From NCBI GenBank assembly GCA_017405085.1, contig JAFRBB010000056.1, forward strand, positions 43,587 to 107,586: 64,000 nucleotides of DNA, read 5' to 3'. The translations under genes and the position numbers were made by a program. A model generated the notes under the pieces. It ran no database searches and was not told the origin of the DNA. It was given only the letters and a program-made list of their open reading frames with translations. This document shows, in pieces, positions 34,731-42,707 of this stretch (the stretch's first letter is position 1; each line of letters opens with the position of its first letter). This stretch comes from Eubacteriaceae bacterium. GTDB taxonomy: Bacteria; Bacillota; Clostridia; Eubacteriales; Eubacteriaceae.

Positions 34731-36059
34731 TTATTTGATGTTTTTAAGGCGCGATAAGCGCTCGGCAATGGCTTTTTCGCTGCCGTTGACCGTCGGGCGG
34801 TAGAAGCGCTCGCCTTGGAGGTCGTCGGGCAGGTATTGCTGAGGGGTGTAGCCCCCGGGATAATTATGGGGATAGCGGTAGTCCACGCCCCGGCCCAAAG
34901 CCTCGCTGCCGCTGTAATGGGCGTCGCGCAAATGGGCCGGCACCTTGCCGTCGGAGCGGTGTCTGACGGCCTGGGACGCTTCGTCGATGCCGATCACCGC
35001 CGCGTTGCTCTTGGGAGACGCGGCGAGATAGGTCACGGCCTGGGCCAGATTGATACGGGCTTCGGGCAGACCGATCATCTCCACGGCCCGGGCGGCGGCA
35101 ACGGCCACCACCAGGCCCATGGGATTGGCGTTTCCGATGTCTTCGGAGGCGGCGATGACCATCCGTCTGGCGATGAATTTGGGATCCTCCCCGGCGTCGA
35201 GCATTTTGGCCATCCAAAACAGCGCCGCGTCGGGGTCGGAGCCCCGGATGCTTTTGATGAAGGCGGAGATGGTGTCGTAGTGGTTATCGCCTTTTTTGTC
35301 GTATTGCAAAGCTTTAGTCTGGATGCACTCGGTGGCGGCGTCCAGATCGACGACGATTTCTCCCCGCTCGTTTTTCTCCCCGGTGAGCACGGCCAGTTCC
35401 AGAGCGTTGAGGGCTTTTCTCACGTCTCCGGCGGCGACTGTACACAGATGCGCTTTCGCCTCGTCGGTGAGGACGACGTTCATCTCACCGTAGCCTTTTT
35501 CTTTGTCGGTGATGGCGTTGTCCAAAATTTTGGCCACGTCCCCGGCTTCCAGGCGGCGAAACTCAAAGATGGTGGAGCGGGAGACCAACGCGGGATTGAT
35601 CTCGAAATAGGGATTTTCCGTCGTCGCGCCGATGAGAATGATGTCCCCCTTCTCGACGCTGGGCAGCAGGGCGTCCTGCTGGGCTTTGTTGAAGCGGTGA
35701 ATTTCGTCGATGAAGAGAATGGTCTTTTTGTGATACATGCCGATGTTGTCCCGGGCGGCGGCAATGACGCCTTCAATGTCTTTTTTCCCCGCGGTGACGG
35801 CGTTTAAGACGTGAAAGGCCGCCTTGGTTTGATGGGCGACAATGCGCGCCAGGGTGGTCTTCCCCGTTCCCGGCGGCCCGTAGAAAATGGCGGAGGTGAG
35901 CTTGTCCGCTGCGATGAGCCGGGAGAGAAGCTTCCCCTTGCCGACGATGTGCCCCTGCCCCACAAATCCGTCGAGGGTGGTCGGGCGCATCCGGGACGCC
36001 AGCGGCGCCGCTGTTTCGGCCTGTTTTTCATATTCCAGATCAAAAAAACTGCTTTGCAT
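34731..36059 (-). CDS. rarA: RarA/MgsA replication-associated recombination ATPase
   Basis: 442 residues, AAA+ clamp-loader-like ATPase acting at stalled replication forks with SSB. Walker A GPPGTGKTT is at 61-69, Walker B ILFIDEIHRF near 115, sensor region GATTENPYFEINPALVSR near 145 and the C-terminal tetramerisation domain includes AASEDIGNANPMGL and YPHNYPGGY. The ATG at 36059 is preferred over one 36 bases upstream because GGAG is six bases before it and the family starts MxxxLF-like. The start lies 20 bases inside the end of the DNA methyltransferase gene, so the two are translationally coupled. Confidence 0.93.
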   Translation of the reverse strand: MQSSFFDLEYEKQAETAAPLASRMRPTTLDGFVGQGHIVGKGKLLSRLIAADKLTSAIFYGPPGTGKTTLARIVAHQTKAAFHVLNAVTAGKKDIEGVIAAARDNIGMYHKKTILFIDEIHRFNKAQQDALLPSVEKGDIILIGATTENPYFEINPALVSRSTIFEFRRLEAGDVAKILDNAITDKEKGYGEMNVVLTDEAKAHLCTVAAGDVRKALNALELAVLTGEKNERGEIVVDLDAATECIQTKALQYDKKGDNHYDTISAFIKSIRGSDPDAALFWMAKMLDAGEDPKFIARRMVIAASEDIGNANPMGLVVAVAAARAVEMIGLPEARINLAQAVTYLAASPKSNAAVIGIDEASQAVRHRSDGKVPAHLRDAHYSGSEALGRGVDYRYPHNYPGGYTPQQYLPDDLQGERFYRPTVNGSEKAIAERLSRLKNIK

Positions 36060-38373
36060 GCTTGACTCCGATTTGTCGCATTTTCGCCTCGTCAAAGGCG
36101 AAGGATTCCGCGATGACGGCCTCGGCTTCGGCCATGGCCGTCTCGGTATGATTTGAAGTTTTTATTATATCATAATAGGGCTTAAGTTCGCCATAAATCC
36201 TTGCCTCCGGCGCCGGAATTCTCAGGCGGCGCAAGGTGTTGGGATAGTATTCGTAGAGGGGGCCGCCGAGTTTTTTGGCGACCGTTTTAACATAGAGGTT
36301 ATAACAGGCGGAATTTAAAAGGACGCACAGCGCCTTGGGGTCGATGACGCCGGGAATATAGCCGTAGACGTCAGCGGAGAAATACAGTCCGGTGTCGTCG
36401 AAGGCGAAGCGGTTTTTTTCCGCTTTGTAGGGGAAAAGGATTTTGCCGCCGTCGAAGCGTTCCCGCTTTCTCGGCCATTGCAGGGCATACCAGGGAACGC
36501 GTCCGGTTCGACATTCCCGACGAGTCATGAGCTTTGCTTGATGGGGCGACAGATAGTCGATGAGGGCCTGTGAGGGGATCTCGTCGCCTTGGATGTCGAT
36601 GAGATAGTGGTTGTTATCATCGATGTGACAAGGATGGATTCCGCTGTTTTTGATCCACGGTTTGAAATAGGGCGAAAGTGCCGACAGGCGTTCCTGTTGG
36701 CTTTTGTCCGTGACAAACACCTTGTCGGCGCCGGTGATGACGCCTTGAAAAAAGGTTCCGGCCTCGCCGAGGGTGGTCCCGCAGGCGTCGGCGATGGTCT
36801 CGACCATCTCCCGGGTCAGCGGGTCGATGAGCCGCCATGGGGAGCCGCTCAAGTCGGAGACGGGGACGGAGAAACGGTCAAAAGTGCCGAAGGTGCTCAA
36901 CAAACTCGAGCTGTTATCCGTTTCTGTATCGCGATAAACCCCCTCCGTCATCTCGCCTGACTCTGGGGTAAGCCTCAAGTGTGACGAGGGGCGCTCGAGT
37001 TCAGGACGGCTGTCCTGAGCGGATGATTGTGAGCGTAGCGAGCAATCTACCCAAAAAAGACTGTCGAAAATTTCACCCGATTGATTATCCTTCGTTTCCT
37101 TTTCGCGATAAAACCCTTCCGTCATCTCGCCGGGGCGAGATGACACCTCCCCTGACTCAGGGGAGGCCATGTGCCGCAAAGCGTATAATGGCTCCCCTTG
37201 ATAAGGAGAGCTGGCCCGCGAAGCGGATCTGAGGGGTTCTCCCGCAAAAAGATCCCGTGAGGAGCTGTCATCCAAAGGATGACTGCGGGGTTCAAGTTCC
37301 CGTTTGAACACGTTGATTCTCCCGTCGGCCACGGTGGTCTTGTCAAACACGATGATCATCGGGTCGATGCCGACGCCCCGGATGATCCGCTCGCCGTTAA
37401 AATCAATGACGCGGCGAATCGCCGTCTCGCCGAGCAAATATTCCCGCAGGCCGCGGCCGTTTTGAGCCTCGGCAAAATAGCGGGAGACCAAAAAAGCGGC
37501 CCGTCCGCCGGGTTTTAAGCGGTTTACGGCGTTTTCGTAGAAGCAATAGGCCGCGTCTCCCTTGTCGCCGTAGACTCGGGGATAACGCGCTCTGAGGGCT
37601 TTCATCGTGGCACTGTCCAGGGCTTTGTGACCAAGATACGGCGGATTGGCAAGGACTCTGTCCACCTGCCGCCACCGAGAGAAATCAAAGTCAAAGAGGG
37701 CGTCGCCGCGAAGGATTCCCTTCGGATAGATGTATGCCTCGGTCTTAAGGGCCAGCACTGCCCGGGTCACGATGACGGCCACGGGGTCGGTGTCGATGCC
37801 CAAAAGGCCCTCGCTGATGAGCGCTTCCATGGCGTTTTGGCCGTTTTCCTCCCCCATTTGCTCCGCCGCCGCCGCGAGCAGGGCGCCGCCGCCGCAGGCG
37901 GGATCGAGGATGATTTCACCGGGCGACATGGGACCCGCCGACGCGGACAACAGTCTCGCCACCGCGTCGGGGGTGTAGAAAATACCGCCGCGCTTTCGCC
38001 TTTCGTCGGAAAGCAGCCATTGATAGGTCCGGCCGATGATCGTTGACGGCTCTTTCGAAAACAGATCGGCCTCGGCCATCATGAGCCCCAGGGTGTCCGC
38101 CGTTTCGGGGTTCACCGCCTCGACGCCCCCTTCGCCCCAATCGTCGTCCGCGGCCCCGGGGGCCACCCGGGCCATGATGTCGCGGATGGGCATGACCCTC
38201 TTTTCTTCGAGGGCCTCTGTGAATCGTTCCCACAGTCCCGGCGCGCGTTGGTGGTCAATCAGCCATTTGGCAATGAGCCCGCCCACCGCCGCGGTCAATG
38301 AGAGCGAGCCGTCGTCAACGCGGGTTTTGATGGCTTTGGCGTGTTTTCTGATTTTTCTCTCGACTCCGGTCAT
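36040..38373 (-). CDS. Adenine-specific DNA methyltransferase (Eco57I/TaqI-like), orphan, with repeat insertion
   Basis: 777 residues. An N-terminal helical region (1-130) precedes a SAM-binding domain with motif I DPACGGG (near residue 160), LGIDTDPVAVIVTR and the catalytic motif IV NPPY (near 241), typical of N6-adenine methylation. A C-terminal TaqI-type target-recognition domain runs from about 495 to 760. Between them, residues about 361-494 are low-complexity repeat sequence that is not part of the family (see the repeat entry). No restriction gene is adjacent. The enzyme may be solitary and regulatory, or inactive if the insertion disrupts folding. RBS GGGAGG precedes the ATG. secG is upstream, rarA downstream. 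Confidence 0.85.
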   Translation of the reverse strand: MTGVERKIRKHAKAIKTRVDDGSLSLTAAVGGLIAKWLIDHQRAPGLWERFTEALEEKRVMPIRDIMARVAPGAADDDWGEGGVEAVNPETADTLGLMMAEADLFSKEPSTIIGRTYQWLLSDERRKRGGIFYTPDAVARLLSASAGPMSPGEIILDPACGGGALLAAAAEQMGEENGQNAMEALISEGLLGIDTDPVAVIVTRAVLALKTEAYIYPKGILRGDALFDFDFSRWRQVDRVLANPPYLGHKALDSATMKALRARYPRVYGDKGDAAYCFYENAVNRLKPGGRAAFLVSRYFAEAQNGRGLREYLLGETAIRRVIDFNGERIIRGVGIDPMIIVFDKTTVADGRINVFKRELEPRSHPLDDSSSRDLFAGEPLRSASRASSPYQGEPLYALRHMASPESGEVSSRPGEMTEGFYREKETKDNQSGEIFDSLFWVDCSLRSQSSAQDSRPELERPSSHLRLTPESGEMTEGVYRDTETDNSSSLLSTFGTFDRFSVPVSDLSGSPWRLIDPLTREMVETIADACGTTLGEAGTFFQGVITGADKVFVTDKSQQERLSALSPYFKPWIKNSGIHPCHIDDNNHYLIDIQGDEIPSQALIDYLSPHQAKLMTRRECRTGRVPWYALQWPRKRERFDGGKILFPYKAEKNRFAFDDTGLYFSADVYGYIPGVIDPKALCVLLNSACYNLYVKTVAKKLGGPLYEYYPNTLRRLRIPAPEARIYGELKPYYDIIKTSNHTETAMAEAEAVIAESFAFDEAKMRQIGVKHAKQFF
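36890..37290 (-). repeat. In-frame repetitive insertion in the methyltransferase gene
   Basis: About 400 bases with no stop codon in the gene's frame. Two copies of a unit (near 36920-36960 and 37095-37140) share TCGCGATAAA, CCGTCATCTCGCC and CTGACTC-GGGG and encode EMTEGVYRDTET and EMTEGFYREKET. Between them lie the short palindromes GATGACTGCGG, CTCCCCTGACTCAGGGGAG and GAGCGTAGCGAGC. The encoded stretch is rich in Ser, Glu, Pro and Arg. Such GC-rich palindromic units are known in several Clostridia as intergenic repeats; here they lie inside a coding region. Confidence 0.75.
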
Positions 38374-38443
38374 GGCGCCTCCCTTTGGTGATTGCCTTTT
38401 TTCGGCATGGTGCTGTTCATTCTATTTTACCACAAGGCTCGTT

Positions 38444-38482
38444 CAAAAAAAGCCCCGCCAATATAAAAAAGCGAGGCGGCTC
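38444..38482 (-). terminator. Probable terminator after secG
   Basis: An imperfect stem of AGCCGCC with GGCGGGGCT on the minus strand followed by T7. It sits about 70 bases after the secG stop and before the methyltransferase gene. Confidence 0.5.
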
Positions 38483-38549
38483 ACGGAACCGCTACGCTTG
38501 AAACGCCGCCTTGACCCGGCGGCCTTATGATTTGCTTTCACATTCCGTG

Positions 38550-38792
38550 TCAGGAAATCACGGAATAGATAAATGTCGATAACATGAATACGACGGCCGA
38601 CGCGATGATGACTTTTTCCAAAACGGCTTGGAAGCCACGCGCTTTTTTCTTGCCGAACAATGTTTCCGCGCCGCCTTCGATGGCGCCCATTCCGGAGGTT
38701 TTGGCCGGCGTGAGCAAAATGCTGGCGATGAGCGCGAAACTGGAAATGACGATTAAGACGATCATCACCGTCATCCATGTGCTGGTTGTCAT
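38550..38792 (-). CDS. secG: SecG preprotein translocase subunit
   Basis: 80 residues, the usual size. Two membrane segments (about 5-26, MVIVLIVISSFALIAS region, and 55-76, VLEKVIIASAVVFMLSTFIY) flank the conserved cytoplasmic loop with Gly-Ala-Ile-Glu-Gly-Gly-Ala-Glu-Thr-Leu-Phe-Gly, close to the typical GGAEtLFGKKKARG signature. SecG completes the SecYEG channel. The start at 38792 has a perfect AGGAGGTGA nine bases upstream, whereas a longer frame to 38825 does not. In many Clostridia secG is followed by rnr and smpB; here it is followed by the methyltransferase. Confidence 0.92.
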   Translation of the reverse strand: MTTSTWMTVMIVLIVISSFALIASILLTPAKTSGMGAIEGGAETLFGKKKARGFQAVLEKVIIASAVVFMLSTFIYSVIS

Positions 38793-39410
38793 GGGTTGCT
38801 TCACCTCCTCTGTTTTTTCATACATGGGATATTATGACACAAAGCATTTCGGATTTCAAGGGGAAAAAGGGCGTTAATCATGAATATTTAGCGTTTCGGC
38901 GGACCCTTTATACGCTTCGCCTCAATCATCCGCGGCGCCCGCTTTCGGCGGAGGGCACAGCGGTCACGCGGCTTAAGTCCATCGCGATTGTCTCCTCCCG
39001 CTTAGAACACGCCAAAACGGTTTTTAAGAGATCCGGCGCCGCCAATGGTGATATCACGCTCTCCCCCGCTTTGAATAATAGCAAGTGATATCCCGCGGCA
39101 TACGCTGACCGATAAATTGACGTTGTCTTTTTCTTCTTAGATTTAATTCGTCATGAAATATTATCACTTTTGCCCCATCTCATAGAATTTTGCGAGATTC
39201 TTAAACCAATTCAATTTTTTACAATGACGAATTTTGTGTAATGAAGTATATAAAAAAAAATCTTTATATTAATGTAGAAAAAATAAATTATAATCGCATT
39301 TTATAGTAATGTATGTACCACTTATGATTATTGTTCATTGAAATATGAATAGAAATATTAGATAATAATTGCGCCGGCAACAAGTTATAGTCATGAAAGG
39401 AGAACACCAA
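38793..39410. other. Intergenic region, AT-rich toward the replication genes
   Basis: No gene is supported. From about 39120 the sequence becomes strongly AT-rich (for example 39235-39300, with long A and T runs), unlike the surrounding DNA. It ends at the small frame before the replisome organiser gene. It may hold the promoter or a DNA-unwinding region of that module. Confidence 0.45.
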
Positions 39411-39479
39411 ATGTTAATACATTATAACTATCACGATTATCCGACATGTATTAAAACAAAATTTATTTTTAAGGAGTGA
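39411..39479 (+). CDS. Possible leader peptide of 22 residues
   Basis: ATG with an excellent GAAAGGAG ribosome site ten bases upstream opens a frame encoding MLIHYNYHDYPTCIKTKF and four more residues. Its stop codon overlaps the AAGGAGTG ribosome site of the next gene, an arrangement expected for translational coupling. The content is Tyr/His rich and matches no family I know. It could equally be a chance frame. Confidence 0.4.
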   Translation: MLIHYNYHDYPTCIKTKFIFKE

Positions 39480-39486
39480 ACAAAGA

Positions 39487-40260
39487 ATGGCAGAGAGAAG
39501 ATTCATCTCAAAATCCGTGTTGTATAACCCGGAATATTGCAGCCTCCCCAGCGGCGCGAGAACCCTCTACAGCTATCTCGTGTTAAACGCCGATGATGAC
39601 GGCTTTGTGGACAACGTCAAATCGGTGCAAAAAGGGTGCGGATGCTACGCGAAAAGTCTGCGAAATTTGGTAAAAAGTCAGTACATTTTAGTTTTTCCCA
39701 ACGGCACCGGTGTCATCCGTCATTGGAATTTGATGAACAAGGTTCAAGGTCTCAAGTACAAAAAAACGCTTCATACCGCCGAAAAATCCATGTTAGGCAC
39801 CGATGAGGACGGGGTTTATTATCTGCTTGACGATGACGAAAACACCCGTCGCGAATCGCAAAGTGTCCGTCCTAGGTTAGGGCAGGTTAGTTTAGGAAAG
39901 GATAATAATATACTCGCCAATTGTCGCAACAAAAAATGCGACGGTGACGACGCGCCGCAAATTGAAGCGGCTGTTTACACAGCCGAATTTGAGGAGTTGT
40001 GGGCCTTATATCCAAAAAAAAGAGATAAATACAAAGCTTATGTCGCCTATCAAAAGGCAAAGAAAACAGGCGTAACGGATGACGTCATCAAAGACGGCAT
40101 CAATCGCTACAATGCCTATATCGAACGAAAACAGATCCCAGAGAAATACATCAAATACGGTGTGACATTTTTTAACCACCGTTCCTGGGAGGACGACTAC
40201 TCCGTAAACATCACAAGGGAAAGCGAGGCATTCGATGAAGAACTTTACAACCTCTTATAA
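39487..40260 (+). CDS. Phage-type replisome organiser (DnaD-like replication initiator)
   Basis: 257 residues. The N-terminal 110 residues (AERRFISKSVLYNPEYCSLP, then LYSYLVLNADDDGFVDN, and VIRHWNLMNKVQGLKYKKT) are the winged-helix domain of phage and integrative-element replisome organisers. A low-complexity linker (about 118-150, SVRPRLGQVSLGKDNN) follows, encoded by a 10-bp-phased repeat. The C-terminal part, FEELWALYPKKRDKYKAYVA to KYGVTFFNHRSWEDDYS, is the domain often found at the end of such proteins. It would bind the origin and recruit the helicase loader encoded next. No other phage gene is nearby, so it may be a remnant or a domesticated module. Two decayed copies lie at 10.1-10.85 kb. 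Confidence 0.8.
   Translation: MAERRFISKSVLYNPEYCSLPSGARTLYSYLVLNADDDGFVDNVKSVQKGCGCYAKSLRNLVKSQYILVFPNGTGVIRHWNLMNKVQGLKYKKTLHTAEKSMLGTDEDGVYYLLDDDENTRRESQSVRPRLGQVSLGKDNNILANCRNKKCDGDDAPQIEAAVYTAEFEELWALYPKKRDKYKAYVAYQKAKKTGVTDDVIKDGINRYNAYIERKQIPEKYIKYGVTFFNHRSWEDDYSVNITRESEAFDEELYNLL
39871..39905 (+). repeat. 10-bp-phased AGGTTAG array inside the initiator gene
   Basis: AGGTTAG at 39874, AGGTTAG at 39884 and AGGAAAG at 39894 are each separated by exactly 10 bases, followed by AT-rich GATAATAATATA. One helical turn between units suggests protein binding on one face of the DNA, as with iterons of origins embedded in initiator genes. Confidence 0.6.
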
Positions 40261-40906
40261 TCCCAAACGCCTCGACGCGCACATCGAACGCCAGATGGCC
40301 AAAATCAACCTGGAAACGAGACAAAACGAATTGATCAGCCGACGAAAAAAATGCTTTGGTGACCCGTCCTTTTTCGACATGACTTTCGAGAACAACGACG
40401 ACAACCAAACGGAAGCCTATGCCAAGGCGCTGGATTTCGTTAACAGCTTTAAAAAAAGCGCCGGATTGCTTTTCTACGGCCCCTACGGCACCGGCAAGAC
40501 CTATCTGGCCGCCTGCATTGCCAACGCCTTAATCGACAAAGGCTACACCGCGAAACTCACCACCATGGCAAGCGCGGTCAATGATCTGATGGACACCGAG
40601 AACAAAACCTATTATCTTGAAGCCATGACCGGCGTCGATTTGCTCATTTTAGATGATTTCGGCGCCGAGTACCAAACGGACTTTATGCTCGCCAAGTCTT
40701 TCGAGATCATCAACCGCCGTTACATCACGCGAAAACCCCTGATCGTCACGACGAATTTTTCAAAAGATCAGTTGTCGAACCCCGACCCTAATCAGCACCG
40801 TTTGATGTCGAGACTGTGGGAAATGTGTTTGTTCATCGCCATTGAGGGCAGCGACAGACGCAAAGAAAAACTGAAAAGCAGGCTCAAACACAAGCAAAAT
40901 GGGTGA
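40235..40906 (+). CDS. DnaC/IstB-like AAA+ helicase loader
   Basis: 223 residues. Walker A is GPYGTGKT (82-89), Walker B LLILDDFGAE (about 131-140), and sensor residues follow in VTTNFSKDQL and the Arg of SRLWEMC, as in DnaC/DnaI-type loaders. The N-terminus (about 1-50) is the variable helicase-contact region. The start codon lies 26 bases inside the preceding gene, so the two are translated together and probably load DnaB helicase jointly. IstB, the transposon homologue, is less likely because no istA gene is present. A terminator-like hairpin follows. Confidence 0.87.
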   Translation: MKNFTTSYNPKRLDAHIERQMAKINLETRQNELISRRKKCFGDPSFFDMTFENNDDNQTEAYAKALDFVNSFKKSAGLLFYGPYGTGKTYLAACIANALIDKGYTAKLTTMASAVNDLMDTENKTYYLEAMTGVDLLILDDFGAEYQTDFMLAKSFEIINRRYITRKPLIVTTNFSKDQLSNPDPNQHRLMSRLWEMCLFIAIEGSDRRKEKLKSRLKHKQNG

Positions 40907-40937
40907 CGCTTTACCAGGCGGGACGTTCTCGATACCG

Positions 40938-40971
40938 AAAAAAACAGGAAACCCGGTCCAGCCGGGTTTCC
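40938..40971. terminator. Terminator between dnaC-like gene and the carboxylesterase gene (dispersed repeat copy)
   Basis: GGAAACCCGG (40947-40956) and CCGGGTTTCC (40962-40971) form a perfect stem. On the minus strand it is followed by T7, so it serves the esterase gene; on the plus strand it lacks a T-run. The flank CTCCTGAATGATTTAT matches the repeat tail. Confidence 0.78.
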
Positions 40972-41010
40972 TCCTGAATGATTTATCCTTTACGATTCAT
41001 CAACCGTCCG

Positions 41011-42336
41011 TCATCCGTTAATACGGAAGATATACTCACTTTGGCCATAAGCATCCCATCCCGGAGCAGTGGATTTCGCGAACTGTCCCCAGATGCGCCG
41101 CATGGCCTTGCCAACGAGTTCCGAACGGGGATCATCTGCCCCGTCAAACAAATCGTTCAGACCAAAGAGCACCGGCAGCTCGGCGCAGTGATGACAGCCC
41201 AGCTTATGCCCCGGCACCACATAGCAGTATTGATAACGCCACAAGGGTCCCTCGTATCCCGTGAGCATTTCGTTGAGGGGCGTTTCAAACACCCGATTGG
41301 TCATCGCCCGGCTAAAGCGCTTGCGATAGCGCTCCTTGCCCTTTTCCACCTTCAGGTCGAACAGCGCCGCGCCGATGGGCAGCACAAATCCCGGAAAATG
41401 GCGAATGAACAAATTGATTTCTTCCGTTGTCGTGCCCGTCATCATCGGCATCCGGCAATGCCGGACCGCGTTCTTCGGCGCCGCCGGCAAGGTTTTGCCG
41501 TCGATAATCGGCGAAAACGCGCAGCGGACATCCCCTTTCAGCAAAAACGACGACTGGTATTTCGCGTTGGCGCCAGTGATGCGCTCCTCCGGCAAATTCA
41601 TTAAATCCGCCGGCGCGCTGACCCCGGCTTCCTTCAGATAGCGCTTGGTGAAGTCCACGCTTTCCTCCGGCGAAAAAAAGTGATCGACACAGGGTGATTG
41701 GGCAATCACCTTATCAAAGAGTCCCTCGGCGGCGGGCATCGTCATCAAAGCCAGGACCGAAGCCCCTCCCGCCGACTGACCGAACAGGGTGATATTGCTC
41801 GCGTCACCGCCGAAAGCCGCGATATTCTCCCGTACAAAGCGCAGCGCGGCTATCTGATCAAACAAGCCGTTATTCATGTCAAACCGGTCGTCCAGGGCAT
41901 GAAGATTCAAAAACCCATAGACATTGAGTCTGTAATTGAGGGTTACCGCCACACAGCCCGTCTCCGCGGCAAAGCGGGACAGATTGTAATGTACCTCCGA
42001 CGAGCCCGGCGCCTTGGCGCCGGCGCCCCCCTGGCTGAAGGCCCCGCCGTAGAGCCACACCATCACCGGGAGGGGTCCCTTTGGCCCTTTGGGCACAAAG
42101 ATGTTCAAATACAAACAATCGAGGCTGTTGTGGTCAATATGGAATTCCCCCTTCGCCTGAATGGGATTGGCCGAACCCTTGGTCGCGTCAAGGACCCCCG
42201 TCCACGGTTTCGGCGGCACGGGATGCCGAAACATCAAATCCCCCACCGGGGGCGCGGCATAGGGAATGCCGAGATAAATATCGCAGGTGTCCGTGGAGAT
42301 GCCGCGGACCTCGCCGTATTGTGTCGTCACTGTCAT
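41011..42336 (-). CDS. Type B carboxylesterase
   Basis: 441 residues, alpha/beta hydrolase of the carboxylesterase/para-nitrobenzyl esterase family. It has the N-terminal YLGIPYAAPPVGDLMF motif, the oxyanion region VMVWLYGGAFSQGG, the nucleophile elbow GQSAGGAS (Ser near residue 190) and a His near the C-terminus (LGCHHCAELP). No signal peptide, so it is cytoplasmic. The natural substrate is unknown. ATG at 42336 has AGGAGG nine bases upstream; the preceding in-frame TTG is also possible. The 310 bases upstream show only a hairpin repeat. Confidence 0.9.
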   Translation of the reverse strand: MTVTTQYGEVRGISTDTCDIYLGIPYAAPPVGDLMFRHPVPPKPWTGVLDATKGSANPIQAKGEFHIDHNSLDCLYLNIFVPKGPKGPLPVMVWLYGGAFSQGGAGAKAPGSSEVHYNLSRFAAETGCVAVTLNYRLNVYGFLNLHALDDRFDMNNGLFDQIAALRFVRENIAAFGGDASNITLFGQSAGGASVLALMTMPAAEGLFDKVIAQSPCVDHFFSPEESVDFTKRYLKEAGVSAPADLMNLPEERITGANAKYQSSFLLKGDVRCAFSPIIDGKTLPAAPKNAVRHCRMPMMTGTTTEEINLFIRHFPGFVLPIGAALFDLKVEKGKERYRKRFSRAMTNRVFETPLNEMLTGYEGPLWRYQYCYVVPGHKLGCHHCAELPVLFGLNDLFDGADDPRSELVGKAMRRIWGQFAKSTAPGWDAYGQSEYIFRING

Positions 42337-42610
42337 CAATCTTATCCTCCTTCCGCGCTTGCCGTCATCGCCTCGGATACTCCCCCGCCGACCCGACGTC
42401 AGGCGCGCCGCCGATCCACCCGCTTCGCAAGGTCAGTTCACGTTGATCAATTATAATTCAGACGCTCCCTTAAAAATGTGATGAGAAAGCCCAGCGTGAA
42501 TCGTCAAACCCATTTTACAAGAGACGCCCTGATATTTCAACCAAAAGCAAATAAAAATGATTGAAGGCCGCGAATCGAAAAGTGACTCCCCGAAAATAGC
42601 CAAAACCACC

Positions 42611-42645
42611 AAAAAAAACAGAAACCCAGTCCCCACCTGAGTTTC
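42611..42645 (-). terminator. Terminator directly after the truncated AbiEii gene (dispersed repeat copy)
   Basis: On the minus strand GAAACTCAG pairs with CTGGGTTTC (one G-U) and is followed by GT8. The repeat tail upstream of the hairpin is fused to the toxin gene fragment. 42340-42610 otherwise shows no gene. Confidence 0.78.
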
Positions 42646-42647
42646 AT

Positions 42648-42707
42648 TCAGAATGATTCATTTGCTATGCGTTTAACGACAGCTTTCAACTGCATCGCGT
42701 TTTTCAT
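42648..42707 (-). pseudogene. Truncated AbiEii-type toxin gene (first 15-19 codons)
   Basis: The ATG overlaps the antitoxin stop codon as ATGA, the normal operon arrangement of AbiE systems. The 19 encoded residues MKNAMQLKAVVKRIANESF begin exactly as AbiEii nucleotidyltransferase toxins of Bacillota do (MxNAMQLKAxxKxxA), which are normally about 270-300 residues long. The last codons (AATGAATCATTCTGA) belong to the tail of the dispersed hairpin repeat, which supplies the stop codon and a terminator. The remaining toxin is missing from the window. Confidence 0.72.

Noticed and set aside
38777..39088. A 103-codon frame between secG and the replication genes
   Set aside because: It overlaps the secG start region on the opposite strand, has no ribosome site and no recognisable content.
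40235..40906. IstB of an IS21-type insertion sequence
   Set aside because: No istA transposase or terminal repeats are present, and the gene overlaps a replisome organiser gene, which fits a DnaC-like loader.
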